DNA of 64,000 nt, from contig CM039182.1 in NCBI GenBank assembly GCA_008360975.2, positions 20,184,324-20,248,323 of the forward strand, written 5' to 3'. Source of the DNA: Lichenostomus cassidix. Lineage: Eukaryota; Chordata; Aves; Passeriformes; Meliphagidae. This document shows, in pieces, positions 49,505-60,806 of the stretch. The position numbers were made by a program, and so were the translations under genes. Each line of letters begins with the position of its first letter. The stretch's first letter is position 1. A model generated the notes under the pieces. That model worked only from the letters and a program-made list of their open reading frames with translations, was not told the DNA's origin and made no database searches.

Positions 49505-49803
49505 GTCTGAATTATTTCAGTGTTTGTCTTCCCCTCCCTAGTACTACTATGAAACCTCACCAGAGGTTCCTGAAAGCATTTCCCTTTGGGTGCAAAGTGA
49601 GCCTTTTCAATGTACTGTATTTGCTTCTGTCTGCCTTGCTTGCTAATGCAAAACAAGGCAAACAAAACACTTCTATTTGCCAGCAATAATTTGATTCTAC
49701 TAGTTTACTCCTGCTTGTCCATTTAAATTGGAAAGTGATCCTTCCATATAAATGTAAATAATGTATTGATGTAAGATTCTCTTTCTCTGTGTGTTTTTTG
49801 CAG
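49505..49803 (+). other. CUBN: Intron within CUB17 (299 bp, phase 1)
   Basis: Short intron with an atypical GTCTGA donor and a TGTTTTTTGCAG acceptor. No other feature. Confidence 0.85.
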
Positions 49804-49944
49804 GAAATTTGTTGGGCAGGTACTGTGGTAATACTATCCCTGATGCTGTGGACACCTCTGACAGTTTTGCTTATGTCAAATTTGTCACTGATGGATCAGT
49901 CAATGCCCGAGGATTCAGACTGCGCTTTGATTCCAGTACTGAAG
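49804..49944 (+). CDS. CUBN: Cubilin exon: CUB17, second half
   Basis: 141 bp, phase 1 in and phase 1 out (ACT GAA G|gttgga). It encodes [19 protein letters not shown] and [20 protein letters not shown]. The fourth cysteine and the TD Asp are present. This donor (GTTGGA) is also non-consensus at +3, +4 and +6. Both the frame and the C-terminal strand GFRLRF followed by the ECGG of CUB18 support the call. Confidence 0.92.
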
Positions 49945-50219
49945 GTTGGATTTGTTAGGTTGAAATATACTCTCAGGAAGCAACTTACACCACAGACCAT
50001 AATTGCACTAATACAGCATATATTGTAGATCACTTGTTCTTGGACTGGTGTGTACTTACTCTTAAATTTAAACTTGGGGAGATGTATGAATGGAGCTCTC
50101 TGGTAACAACTTAGCTGAGCTGAAACTTGGTTGAGCAGGCAATCTCCTGCTATAATGGATGTTGCCATCAGTGACACAATGAAGCACACTCTTCCACACC
50201 TTTATTCTTCATCAGCCCG

Positions 50220-50269
50220 GGGATATCCTAACATACCCTTCCCAGGGATATCCTAACATACCCTTCCCA
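50220..50269 (+). repeat. Perfect 25-bp tandem duplication
   Basis: Two identical head-to-tail copies of a unit starting GGGATATCCTAACATACCC (50220-50244 and 50245-50269), immediately left of the antisense CR1 fragment. Perfect identity indicates a recent event. Confidence 0.92.
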
Positions 50270-50304
50270 CATCCCTCTTGATAAGCAAGATCAACTTATT
50301 CTGG

Positions 50305-50480
50305 TATTCAATTACCCTCACAGTGAAAAGTGTTTTCATATGTTCAGATGAAATTTCATGTGTTTCAGTTTGTGCCCATTGACCCTTTTCCTGGGCCCAA
50401 TGACTTCAAAGAACTGCTCAAATCAGGACTGAGAACATAGACCTATTCCTGCTTCACACTTCTCTTTAACTTTCTCAAAT
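50305..50480 (-). mobile_element. CR1 LINE, internal fragment (-)
   Basis: Reads as antisense CR1: CAATTACCCTCACAGTGAAA, then ATGTTCAGATGAAATTTC, TGTGTTTCAGTTTGTGCCC and ATTGACCCTTTTCCTGG. These are characteristic antisense segments upstream of the CR1 3' end. The tail is missing and the copy is old. Both boundaries are approximate; it may extend left to about 50270. Confidence 0.85.
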
Positions 50481-50957
50481 GTCCATGCAATGCTGTTCCT
50501 ACCAAAATATGGCTACTTTTTTAGAAATTCTTTGCAATAGTCATCTTGAAAGATCTTCTGCTGACCCTTCTTAACTCCTTCCGACTGATTTAAAAGTTCA
50601 GCTGAAAGGTTTCTTCATGTTTGCTTCTGCAATAAAACAGAGGGGGAAACAAACTCCAAAAGAATATTATTCCACCCCTAGGATACTGTTATGCAAACTT
50701 AGAAGAGAAACTCTATTACCAAAAATTTAATGCAGGTGGATGCACAGATCAGACTCTTCTGCACAATCTGTGAGTGTGAGAAAAGCGACTTCCACTACAC
50801 TCCATTAAACTATATCTCTCTATTTTAAAAGGAAACTTAGAGTAAGCTGGTAAAATTCTATCATAAGTTTCAGAAAAATGCCCTCTATATCCAAGACATT
50901 AAGTATTCTTTCCTCACAGCACAATTTGATATTCATAACAAAGATAGGAAAAGCACA

Positions 50958-51006
50958 AAACACTGTACTGTACTGAAACACTGTACTGAAACACTGTACT
51001 GTACTG
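50958..51006 (+). repeat. Tandem repeat AAACACTGTACTG, 18/13/18-bp units
   Basis: Three head-to-tail units: 50958-50975 (with an extra TACTG), 50976-50988, and 50989-51006 (with the extra TACTG again). The alternating pattern suggests duplication of a 31-bp higher-order unit. Confidence 0.85.
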
Positions 51007-51476
51007 AAGTGTTGCTTAAAATAGCTGAAAGCTTTTTCTCTACCTCTGTTAACCAGAAGAGGAAAAATACATCCTCCATCATTAGCCACTCTAAGACCCT
51101 GCTTGTTCTATGTAGCTCTGCTCAGTCCTCTGAAAGTCAGAAATGTCTCAGTCTTGCCACAATGAGAGGTTTGTATCATATGACATCAGAGCCTGTGGGT
51201 CAGCTAGGCTTCTGAAGCCTGGGATGAGCCCTTCAGAGAAGGGAATATTAACAATTAGACTAAAAGGAGTTGCTATGGTCAGTTAATACTCAACTGCTTT
51301 TATGACTGAGTGATAAAGACTGGAAGGAACTTGACTGTTTAGACAAACATACTCACAGGGTAGGCTGATCAAATTAACCTTTCAGGATCTCTTTTTCTCA
51401 CAGCATTGATTTTTTTGCAATAATTCCATAAGCAATGCTTTACTCTAAGAAATGTCCCAATATTTGGATATTTCAG

Positions 51477-51658
51477 AATGTGGTGGGGATCTTACTGCAC
51501 CTGTTGGAACATTTACTTCACCCAACTATCCCAACCTATACCCACATAACCGGGTGTGTGAATGGAGGATCACAGTGGAAGAAGGCCGACGTGTGACCCT
51601 AATCTTTAATGACATGGAAACTGAAGAGCACTGGAGCTGCTCATCAGATTATGTGGCT
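51477..51658 (+). CDS. CUBN: Cubilin exon: CUB18, first half
   Basis: 182 bp, phase 1 in and phase 0 out (GTG GCT|gtgagt). It starts ECGGDLTAPVGTFTSPNYP, then PHNRVCEWRITVEEGRR and DMETEEHWSCSSDYVA. Three cysteines are present. Glu (ETEEH) and Asp (C-S-S-D) match calcium-site positions. The acceptor GGATATTTCAG and the consensus donor bound it clearly. Confidence 0.96.
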
Positions 51659-53205
51659 GTGAGTATTGGGTGTAGTCAGAAATTGCTCTTCCTAATCCCT
51701 TTATGGAGAATTAATGGATGTAATAAAGCTGAAAAGTCACTCATAGGTCTATATATGGTTTTAAGACAAATCATAATTTAATCTGTGGAAAGCAGTTAAA
51801 TGAGATAAAATTATCTCTGTGGAGCATCTAAACCCATCTGCTTGTTTTAGAGTATGGAAATTTTGAAACTGTGGTCCAGGCAGAGTGGAAGACTTGAAGG
51901 AATCGCTGGAGTTTTTGAAGGAATCATTGTCCTTTTATCAATTATGAAAGAAGTTCTGGGGTTTTTGAAAGCTTGCAATGTCTCTTTTCTGTGGAAACAA
52001 AATCCATCAGTCAGTTAAAGGTTTAATTGACTTTAGAGATATCTACTGGTTTTGTTACTTATTGCTGTCAATTAAAAAACAAACAAAAAAAAAAAGAAGA
52101 AAAAGAAAAAGCCAGAGATTGCAACAAATGGCTGCTCTGAACTAAAGATGCTGAAGCCCCAGGAAACTCTACTTCTCTATCACCCTCTGTCTCCAAAAAG
52201 ATAGATATTGGTTATTTATCATGTTTATTTTTGCTTTCTGGTTATTTAGTGAAAGAAAATCAAACCTGGCACACAGACCTGGACCTGGTCAGATGTATAA
52301 ATGTCTCAAAAATATGATTCCTCTATGAAATTGCAGAAATGGGAGATAAATTTTAGTTTCCCACTTGTTCAGATAAGCAGAGCAAACACAGGAATTAACT
52401 GCAGGATGATCAGAAGCCAATCCATGCACAAGCTTGGGGGGCTGAAGTAGCTGTCTGTCCCTTGAGATTTGCAGATGATATTTCCCTTGTTTTTCTTCAC
52501 AGATGCTTTAGACAAACCTTTGGGAGCTGGCTTTTTATCAGTTAATGATCTCTTAAAGGAAGATTTTCCTTGCCAGCTTTTATGCCTTCAACACTCTAAT
52601 ATATTCCAATTCTCAGTGGAAAACATCATTTCTGCCTTGCTTGCACTGCAGAGTAGAAAGAAGGAAATTAACTCCTAGGCAAAAGGGTGTATGAAAGAAA
52701 CAGAGCAAAATACCTCTGGATCATCAAAAAGTGAAACATTTGAAGTAATCAAAAATGCCCACCAGCACTCAATATGTTGGAGAAGATTTTGATAAAGCTG
52801 ATGTTGGCTTTAACAAGAATACAAAGCTGATGATTTGAAATGAAATGAATATGATCAGTAGCCAGCATTATTAAGTGATTTAATATATATTTATATTCAG
52901 AGCTAAAACACAGTATTCTTCCCAATATAACAATTTCTGTTTTGAAAAGGAGACAGAGAAAGAGAGAGAGAGAGAATCTCTTTGTATTTCCAAAATAAGC
53001 AAGTTATTTTTGGTGTTTACTTCAGGGCCTCATCCACTCAAGGCAATCAAAGTTTGTTTCAAGGTTTTGAGTACATTTTAGAACTAACCCCCTGTGAGGG
53101 ACATCAGTGAACTTTGTATTAAAGATGATAAACACTGTTAAATGATACAGGAGATGCTCACAAGACTGTATATCAATGTCATAAGGGTTTATTTTGACCC
53201 CACAG
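51659..53205 (+). other. CUBN: Intron within CUB18 (1547 bp, phase 0)
   Basis: Contains an A-rich tract (about 52074-52112) and a (GA)n run (52951-52975). No transposon body recognised. Confidence 0.85.
52951..52975 (+). repeat. (GA)n dinucleotide microsatellite
   Basis: About 25 bp of AG/GA units with one AGAC and one GAAA interruption. Confidence 0.85.
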
Positions 53206-53377
53206 GTTTACAATGGCCTTGCGCAAAACTCTCCCCGGCTGGCCAAGCTGTGTGGAGAGGTAAATCCAGGAACTGAGGTGAAGGCCACTGGAAACACAAT
53301 GAAAGTCATTTTTGTGACAGATATGTCCCGTGCATCTAGAGGCTTCAGTGTCTCATATACCTCTAGTGAAGATGCAG
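53206..53377 (+). CDS. CUBN: Cubilin exon: CUB18, second half
   Basis: 172 bp, phase 0 in and phase 1 out (GAT GCA G|gtactg). It encodes [37 protein letters not shown] and [13 protein letters not shown]. The fourth cysteine and the TD Asp are present, giving CUB18 a complete predicted calcium site. The linker SSEDA-V leads into the CGG of CUB19. Confidence 0.96.
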
Positions 53378-54318
53378 GTACTGTATGTTTTTGACTTAAG
53401 TGACTGGTCTTTGGTGAGTCATTTCATAGCCACAGTACTGGCACCTAAAAAAAAAATTACCTAAACTGATAACAAATCTCTGATACCTTTTTTCTTTTAC
53501 ATCTCTGGATGGGAATAGATGTGTGTCTTTATTTAGCTGAAAGGACTTGAAAAAAATGGAGAATCTCTTTGAGTAATGGACTTCATGTGCCCCTGTATGG
53601 ATCACAGCCCCTGCTCTCCCTACTGATTTATTGTTTTGTACTTAGTCTTGAGTAAGAGATGGTCTGAAGTGGCCTTCTTACATGAAAAATTCCAAAAAGC
53701 ATAGTGCCATAGACAAATTAAATAATTCAAGTGCTTTCTTCTTACTCAGGGGGGTAATTAATTTACTGTAGCTTGTGAAAGTGTGCAGCTAACCTACTTT
53801 TGCAAGCTCAGCCTCTAGAGAGGAGGCAGCTGGCAGAGCCTTACTACTACAGCCTTAAGTCTTTTGAACTTATTTGCCAGCTCCCACCCCAAGCATCCTA
53901 CTGTGGCATGAGTGCACTGCCCTTGAGGGTATCTTCCAGAAAAAAATTTCTCTTGAGTCTAGAATTAAGTAATGAGTAGGGCTGAGCAATATGAACTGAA
54001 GCTGTAGTGAGATTTTGTCAAAATTTTAAATAATACTTGTATAGATAGTGTTGCTGAAATATTTTATTTGATACTGTTCAAAACTGTTTTTGCTTTACAT
54101 GTGTGTTTTTAAAGGCCTGCCAAAAAATTCCAGGATACCAGGAAAGAATTCTCTTGTACACAACAGTAAATTATAAAAAAGTAAGAAGATGGAAAAGGTT
54201 TTGATCTAATCAGCACATGTTCTTTCTTATATGAGCATACTTGAACAGACAGAATAGAGATTTCTCCTCATACAAGAATTAGTACTACTTTAAAATAAAC
54301 TATATTTTGTTTTTGCAG
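53378..54318 (+). other. CUBN: Intron between CUB18 and CUB19 (941 bp, phase 1)
   Basis: AT-rich unique sequence. No feature seen. The acceptor is TTGTTTTTGCAG. Confidence 0.85.
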
Positions 54319-54525
54319 TTTGTGGTGGAACCCTGATGGCATATGCAGGTGGAAATTTCTCTTCTCCTGGTTATGATGGCATCAAAAATTACACAAGTAA
54401 CCTGAACTGTGAATGGATCATTGAAAATCCCTCCCACTATAATTCATCCATTTATATATCTTTTGAGGATTTCCACTTGGAACATCACCAGAGCTGCCAG
54501 TATGACTACCTAGAGCTACGAACAG
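54319..54525 (+). CDS. CUBN: Cubilin exon: CUB19, first half
   Basis: 207 bp, phase 1 in and phase 1 out (CGA ACA G|gtttgt). It starts VCGGTLMAYAGGNFSSPGYD, then NYTSNLNCEWIIENPSHYN and DFHLEHHQSCQYDYLELRTG. Three cysteines are present, with Glu (HLE) and Asp (QYD) of the calcium site. Sequons NFS, NYT and NSS make this the most heavily glycosylatable exon here. The canonical YP of SPNYP is YD. Confidence 0.96.
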
Positions 54526-57500
54526 GTTTGTATGCTCAGCAAGAGAATGGATAAAGCCTATCAAGGTTCTGGTTGTGCAATTGTGTTTGTCCCAAATCTC
54601 ATTCATATACATTTGCAGGGAATCACTGCTGTAGAATCTGTACATTTAAGAATGTTCACATCATGCCTTCCATGTTGCACTCATGATCAGGAGTTTGATT
54701 CCACTATCAGAGCAATGGATACATGGATTTTGTCACCTTTTCTTTCAGGGGAGAAAATGGAAAACTGGGTAGATATCTTGGGGGGATAAATAGTTTTGCT
54801 GTTTGCAATACTCAAACTGACTCTTTACAAGGGACAATATGAATTTCACTTCATCTTCCTTGAGAGGTGAATTTGCAGCCATCAAAACAATTTATTTGGT
54901 CCACTGCCCATTCTCTCCCTGGTCCTGAAATATCTTCAGGAGCAGCAGGAATGGCATAAAGAATGTTTTAATTATTCATAGCCTCTGGACTGCACTCCAA
55001 CTTCATACCCGGTTTTGTACTCTATAAGATGATTCTCCAAAAAGAAATCCATATTTCCTGTGAGACTGCATTGCAAAACACAGACTAAAGCATTTAAAAT
55101 GGAAAAAAAAGTCACAGGATTAATACACTAGTAATATCTCTGCATATTTGAGCATCTTTAGCTATCCACAAGGCAAGCAACTGGAAATGTCATATGAAAG
55201 TGGCTCAGCTAATGCCAAGTGTAGCATGAAAGCTGCAGCTGTTTTCTTCGTGGAAAGGCTGTACCTGTGAGTCCCAGAGGGAGCAGTATTTAATTTACCA
55301 GGAAATGATTTCTGAAACATGTGAAAAGGTTGAGAGTGAGAATCTGTCATATCCTTATTTGCATTAATTTGAGCAAGAGATTTTGGTTGTATAGCATCAG
55401 TTTGTCCTGTGTAGAGCCAGAGCCTGCATAGCTCTGTAGCCTAGCAGTTCTCTCCCATGTATGCACTGGAGCTGGGAAATAATTGAAAGAAAACTCAGAG
55501 AAAGAAATAATAAAATATTTCTGTCTTGTTACTCATCCATTCCCATTACTCTCACTTCATCATGAACCTCAGGCCTCCAGGCAATGCAGTCAAAGAAAGG
55601 AGGGGAAGGTGTATTCTTGCTTTGTTCTACACAGTTTTATCATCTAAAGAGTAGTGTTCCTTTCAGCACTACTAATGGAACTCCAATTTCCTGGCAAGTC
55701 ATGTGTCAAAAGCAGAATGCACTCATTCATCTGTGTATGCTCACAATTAACATTTGATGAGCACTGAGACCCATTGTGCAGAATACCACTAAACTCAGAC
55801 AGGTGCTGTTTAAGACTCTTGATACAGCAGATGCATAGTTAGAGAAAGGTCTGATTCAATTGCAAATTATCTGAGAGACCCCAAATGTAGCTGAGATGTG
55901 CAAAATTATTTTGTGATACCAATAAAACACACTTCATGGTACTCAAGTAAAAAAATTAAAAAGCTGAATTCATGGTATATATTCAATGAGAAATATTTTT
56001 TGATAAATAGATAAATATTTCAATTTTCTTAAGATAACGTATTTAGTTATTAAACTATCATACATGTGTATGTAGGCTGTACATGGTAATACAGCTGAGC
56101 ATATTGTTACAGTGAAATACACTCCTAACTTTTGGCTTTTGTGGAAGATACAATCTTGATTTTATCTTTCAGACTATTCCCTTCAGTTTGAATGAAATGT
56201 TATAGCACAATATTTCTGTTTTCTTTTTCTGTTTATCAACGGTCTAGATAGCTAGCCATTCATGAAAGCCATGATTGGTGTCACTTTTCCCACTGTAGAG
56301 ACTGAGTGACCTGGGTGACATCTGTCACATAGTCAATCACCTTGTAAAATGTGCAAAACCCCACCATGTATTTCACATACTAATGCTAAAAGTAGTTACT
56401 ACTAATTTTTCCTGAAACACAATTTATCATTAATGTCTTCTGCTTGTACAGCTCTATATAATTTTTAGTGCATGGTATCAAGAAAATTTGTAGCATTTCT
56501 CTGTGTAATTTGCATGATAGAATTTTATTATTTATTTATATTTATATTTTATTTCATTATATATTCCCTTTTCATCCTTGTGCTTTAATGCATTTCAAAT
56601 GGTGGCTGTGTCACTGCATATGACAGAAACATGAAGTTACTCAACCAATCTGTTTCTTGGAATTACTATGAAAAGGCTTTAAAGAGCACCCAAAATTTAT
56701 CCCTCTTGCTCTACTGGCAACTTCACAAGAACAGCCTGCCATTCTGTGCAGAGCTCGGAGCTGCTTTTGAATGGAGACTTTTAAGACCAGCAGCCTGCTA
56801 TTATTGGAGAAGTGAACTCAGGAATGGCATTGACTGGATGTCATGAGGAATGCTATTATACTTATTTTCTTTCTCCTGAGAATTTATCAGTAACAAACAG
56901 AAACTGATACTTTTACCAGTGTGATAGATAAGAGCTTACCAACATGAGCACACATTCAGTGTCACTTTAGTACAGTGGCCTGTGTTATGCTTTCCTTTTA
57001 GGCTTCAAGGATTTCATCAAATGCTGGCATGTTTTTTTTGTCATACAGAGAACAATATGTTGAGCCTCCTGGGAAGGAGATGCTCACTACTAACACAGTC
57101 ATGACAGCTTGTTCATTGATGGTGCACATCCCTATTTATTAGAAAACTCAAAATCCCTGTTGACTTTAATGAGGATGTCACAAAAACAAAGTTTCAATAG
57201 GTGTCTATGTGATGTGGTCCTTAGGCCATCTCTTTCCACTGTTCTGCCTCAAAAAGTCTGTAGTTTTGGGGCAGAACAGTGAGGGGTTTGTGTGGCTGAT
57301 GTAACATACGAAATCAAAGTGTCCAGGATGGCAGGAAGGGGAGAAAAGGAGTCCAGGGTATTAAAAGGATCATTAATATAGCTTTGCTGAGAAATTTCTT
57401 GTTGCCAAGATTTAGATCCCAGCAATGAACTGCAACACTCTGGTTATATCCGTAACAAATAATCAGTTACAAAGTGTGATAAGTACTCTTCTCCATTTTC

Positions 57501-57610
57501 ATGTCAAAACACAATGAATTACAAGTTTGCACTATTCGTTTATGTTATTGTAGCTCTTTTAGGACTCAAGAAGTATTGTGTTAATGTTTTTTTTTTCTTT
57601 CTTTACTTAG
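54526..57610 (+). other. CUBN: Intron within CUB19 (3085 bp, phase 1)
   Basis: Very AT-rich around 55900-56600. No CR1, RNA gene or exon recognised. The acceptor is TTTCTTTACTTAG. Confidence 0.82.
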
Positions 57611-57760
57611 GGGATGCCGATGGAGAGCTAATATCCAGACTTTGTGGTCAGGCTGCACCATCTGTGCCACTAGTCATAGCTGCCCCCCAGGTCTGGGTAC
57701 GCTTTGTAAGTGATGGAAACACAGAAGATAAAGGATTCTTGGCCCATTACACATTTGAAG
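57611..57760 (+). CDS. CUBN: Cubilin exon: CUB19, second half
   Basis: 150 bp, phase 1 in and phase 1 out (TTT GAA G|gtaaat). It encodes GDADGELISRLCGQAAPSV, then VWVRFVSDGNTEDKGFLAHY. The fourth cysteine and the VSD Asp are present, so the calcium site is complete. The reading frame stays open for about 180 bp past the donor (to 57939), but homology stops at HYTFE and the next exon joins in phase 1. Confidence 0.95.
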
Positions 57761-58617
57761 GTAAATTGCTTGACAGACTGCTGCCTTGGCTGACTGAGGC
57801 ACTTCTGGGGAATGCTGCCATTCGTTTGGTGATACGGAGAATACTCACGGTGGGATCAACCCTCAACGAGGTCCTCAAAAGTTACACAGTGGTTGCCACT
57901 ATTTATATCCTTCTAAAGCAAGCATGTGCTAGCAGTTGAACTCTCAGATTTATTTTCTCCTTCACTGTTGCCATTCCCCAAACCACATTTGGGTTTTTGC
58001 AATGCTGTGCAATACTTAGAACAGCTGGTTGCTCTTGGGAATAGGGATGTAACAGGTAATACCAGCCAAGTTTGACTTATTTCAAATGGGTCTCTGGAGT
58101 GCTAGCAGAGCTGAAATGCATTCTGCTGCTTGAACCTTTGCACTCATTTTGAAATCCACTTGAAGCCATCAGTGCAAATTACACCACTTTGCCATTTATG
58201 TGCCAGAACAACTACTCTTCCTATCACAGCTGAATTTAGCCTTGGTGCTTATCTAGACACATCACAAACTTGACTTCGTTGTGTTGATCCAAGAATGGCA
58301 CTGGTTTGCTTAAGAGTGAGATAAATAAATGGAAGATAAGGTGGAAGACGCAGCTGTGTCAGCTGGCAAACGTTTTGCAGAGTTATACTAAATATCAGTA
58401 TAAATGCAAAGTTTCAAGGTCATTGCATCTTTTTACTCACTATTCAATGACAAAGGTTTTAAAGCTTGGGTTTTCCCTGATAAATTGTTCATCTTCATCT
58501 CTATCAGTACAACTTAAATATATTTTAATGCTATTACAAGCTGAATAATCTTCCATTCATTTGATTATAGTGTTCAGTTCCGAAAATACATTGAAATGTT
58601 ACTTTCTTTTTCTTCAG
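57761..58617 (+). other. CUBN: Intron between CUB19 and CUB20 (857 bp, phase 1)
   Basis: Unique sequence. No repeat family or RNA gene recognised. The acceptor is TTTTTCTTCAG. Confidence 0.85.
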
Positions 58618-58739
58618 CCTGTGGTGGTATACAGTCAGGTGAAAGCGGAGTCATCTCAAGCCCTAACTACCCAGAGCCTTACAGCAGTCTGACTCGCTGC
58701 TCCTGGGTGTTGGAAGCCCCTGAAGGTGAAACCATCACT
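58618..58739 (+). CDS. CUBN: Cubilin exon: CUB20, part 1
   Basis: 122 bp, phase 1 in and phase 0 out (ATC ACT|gtgagt). It starts [19 protein letters not shown], then [19 protein letters not shown]. First and second cysteines are present. The intron falls early, just before the LTFTAF strand, about 20 codons upstream of the phase-0 site used in CUB9/10/13/18, leaving an unusually short first exon and a long second exon. Confidence 0.96.
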
Positions 58740-60580
58740 GTGAGTAACCTAATGTCACAATTGTGTGCACAGCTGACAGTGTGAAAAGTACCTTCTGAGT
58801 TTGGGGAACAGATTTGAGACACTTTGGAAAATCATAAATGTGCAGGAATGAAGTATCTTCCCATTGACTTTACATAAAAGAGGGAAGATAACATAGCAAA
58901 GCTAGATTGTTCTTCATGAAAAGCAGAAGGATCCTAGTATAACTTGACCTCAAAACATAGCACTGACTTCTCCTTTAAACAATGACTTTCTATGTTTACA
59001 AAACTGAAATAAGTAATTTTATTGGATGTTCATGGATATTCTCACTGTCATGAGAATAAACATGAGGCTGAAGGTTTTTCTTCTCTACAGGAAAGTTTCA
59101 AGTCAGTAGAAAGTTACTTTTGTGTCCTACTGGTTAGTCTGGAACATAATATAATTTCTGGTACAAATACAATGAAAAGTTGCTCTTATTTCCCAGAAAG
59201 TATAAAAAGTGTGCCTGAGGTGCTACTTTCTTGTGTCAACCTCCTGACAGACCAATTTAAGCACTTTTATGACCTAGCAGTGCAAAACTTAATTCATTGA
59301 ATTATTTGACTGGTTCTTTCAAGCACAGATCAAATCAGTGACACTTATGGTTCGAGTCAGAAAAATATCTGAAAAGCAATTTAGGGAACATACATTGCAG
59401 ATTTTCAGATGTAATGTCTTTCACTAATTTCCCTATCATGTTTTCCTTACTTACAACTACAAAAGCATTTCTTAGAAATGCAGACCCATAGTCCTAATTA
59501 TTCTGCTACATGATATTCTGACCACTGCCTATGTACTTATTTCTGGGAATGCAGGATTATTTTAGTAGAACACAAGGTTTCTATTTAATCCACAAACTAG
59601 TTTAAAGCAGAACTAATTTTAATCAGATGAAAGCAGATTTCTGTTTTGAAAGGACTGGGTAGCAGCACACTCAATGAAAGCAGACTAATTTTTTCCAGTA
59701 TAAGCTGCCAGTTTCAGTTGCTGGCAGAGTTCTGAATTTAAACCATTACAGTTAAATTTGTATTTAGTCTTAGCCAGGTTCTTTTGCAAATGAAGACACA
59801 AAAGGTACAGGAAAAAAATGCTGTGCATTTGCTAGACTTTTCTACAAAGATCCTGCTCCTGAAACTAGTTTAAAAACCCCAAAACTGATAGAAACAGGGC
59901 CAGGAAATAACTAGTGTACATTAACATTTCAGCGTCAACAAATCCAGGATTCTACTGGATCAGCAATCTAAATGTTTGAACTGGAAATCCCACCTGTGAG
60001 CATATCACTCCAAGGACAAATGGCATCAGTGTGGGAGGGAGACAGGGTCAGAAACTGCCTGTCCAGCCCAGTCTGTTTATGCAATGCATCCAGGCCCACA
60101 GGAACAAACCACGGAACTGTATCTATTTTGGTGGAAACTAACATTATTTTTAGTAACTGTTAGTATATCGATTCAAAATAATAGGAAGAAAAAAAAATAC
60201 AAGGCTGCCTGCTTGCATAACTACTCTTATTTCATGAAGAGAAACTTTGAGTGCAGAAAAGTGGTTCAACACCTGTACACGTACATATTTAACTGTTTTG
60301 AAGCACATACGTAGACTGAAAATATGGTTAAGTCCCAATTATGCCAGATTTGAACCTATGCATTCCTCTTCCACTTATGTCTTCAAGCTAAGTAGCTGCT
60401 GTTACTTACAGTGGCAAGATTCCAATCAATGCAGGAAAGCATCATGAAGTGAGGGTCAGATTTCTGACTCTACCCAGAAACCATTGTGCCACGATGACTA
60501 CAGGATCTGTCTGGAATTACTTAAACCCTCCCCTGGAGTGACTGGTTTTAGCACCTGAATGTCACCTTTGTGTGTTGCAG
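58740..60580 (+). other. CUBN: Intron within CUB20 (1841 bp, phase 0)
   Basis: Unique sequence with open frames under 100 codons and no recognisable domain. No transposon recognised. The acceptor is TTTGTGTGTTGCAG. Confidence 0.82.
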
Positions 60581-60806
60581 CTTACTTTTACAGCCTTCCA
60601 CGTTGAAAACCATTCCCTTTGTAAGTGGGATTCTGTTACTATCCTGAATGGTGGCTCTCCAGGATCTCCTGTCATAGGAAAGTATTGTGGAACCACCTCA
60701 CCTGGGACTATTCGGTCTGGTTCCAACAAGCTAGTCATCATCTTTAACTCTGATCACTCAATTCAAGGAGGTGGCTTTTATGCAACGTGGACTGCAGAAT
60801 CTTTAG
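60581..60806 (+). CDS. CUBN: Cubilin exon: CUB20, part 2
   Basis: 226 bp, the longest exon here, phase 0 in and phase 1 out (TCT TTA G|gtaagt). It encodes LTFTAFHVENHSLCKWDSV, then NGGSPGSPVIGKYCGTTSPG and IFNSDHSIQGGGFYATWTAE. It carries the third and fourth cysteines and all three calcium ligands (Glu of VEN, Asp of KWD, Asp of NSD). NHS is a sequon. Confidence 0.97.

Larger units (their letters stand above)
49945..51476 (+). other. CUBN: Intron between CUB17 and CUB18 (1532 bp, phase 1)
   Basis: Contains a 25-bp tandem duplication (50220-50269), an antisense CR1 internal fragment (about 50305-50480) and an ACTG-rich repeat (50958-51006). Confidence 0.85.

Noticed and set aside
57761..57939. 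Open-frame extension after the CUB19 second exon
   Set aside because: A consensus-like donor follows FEG, homology stops there, and the next exon joins in phase. The open stretch is chance intronic sequence.
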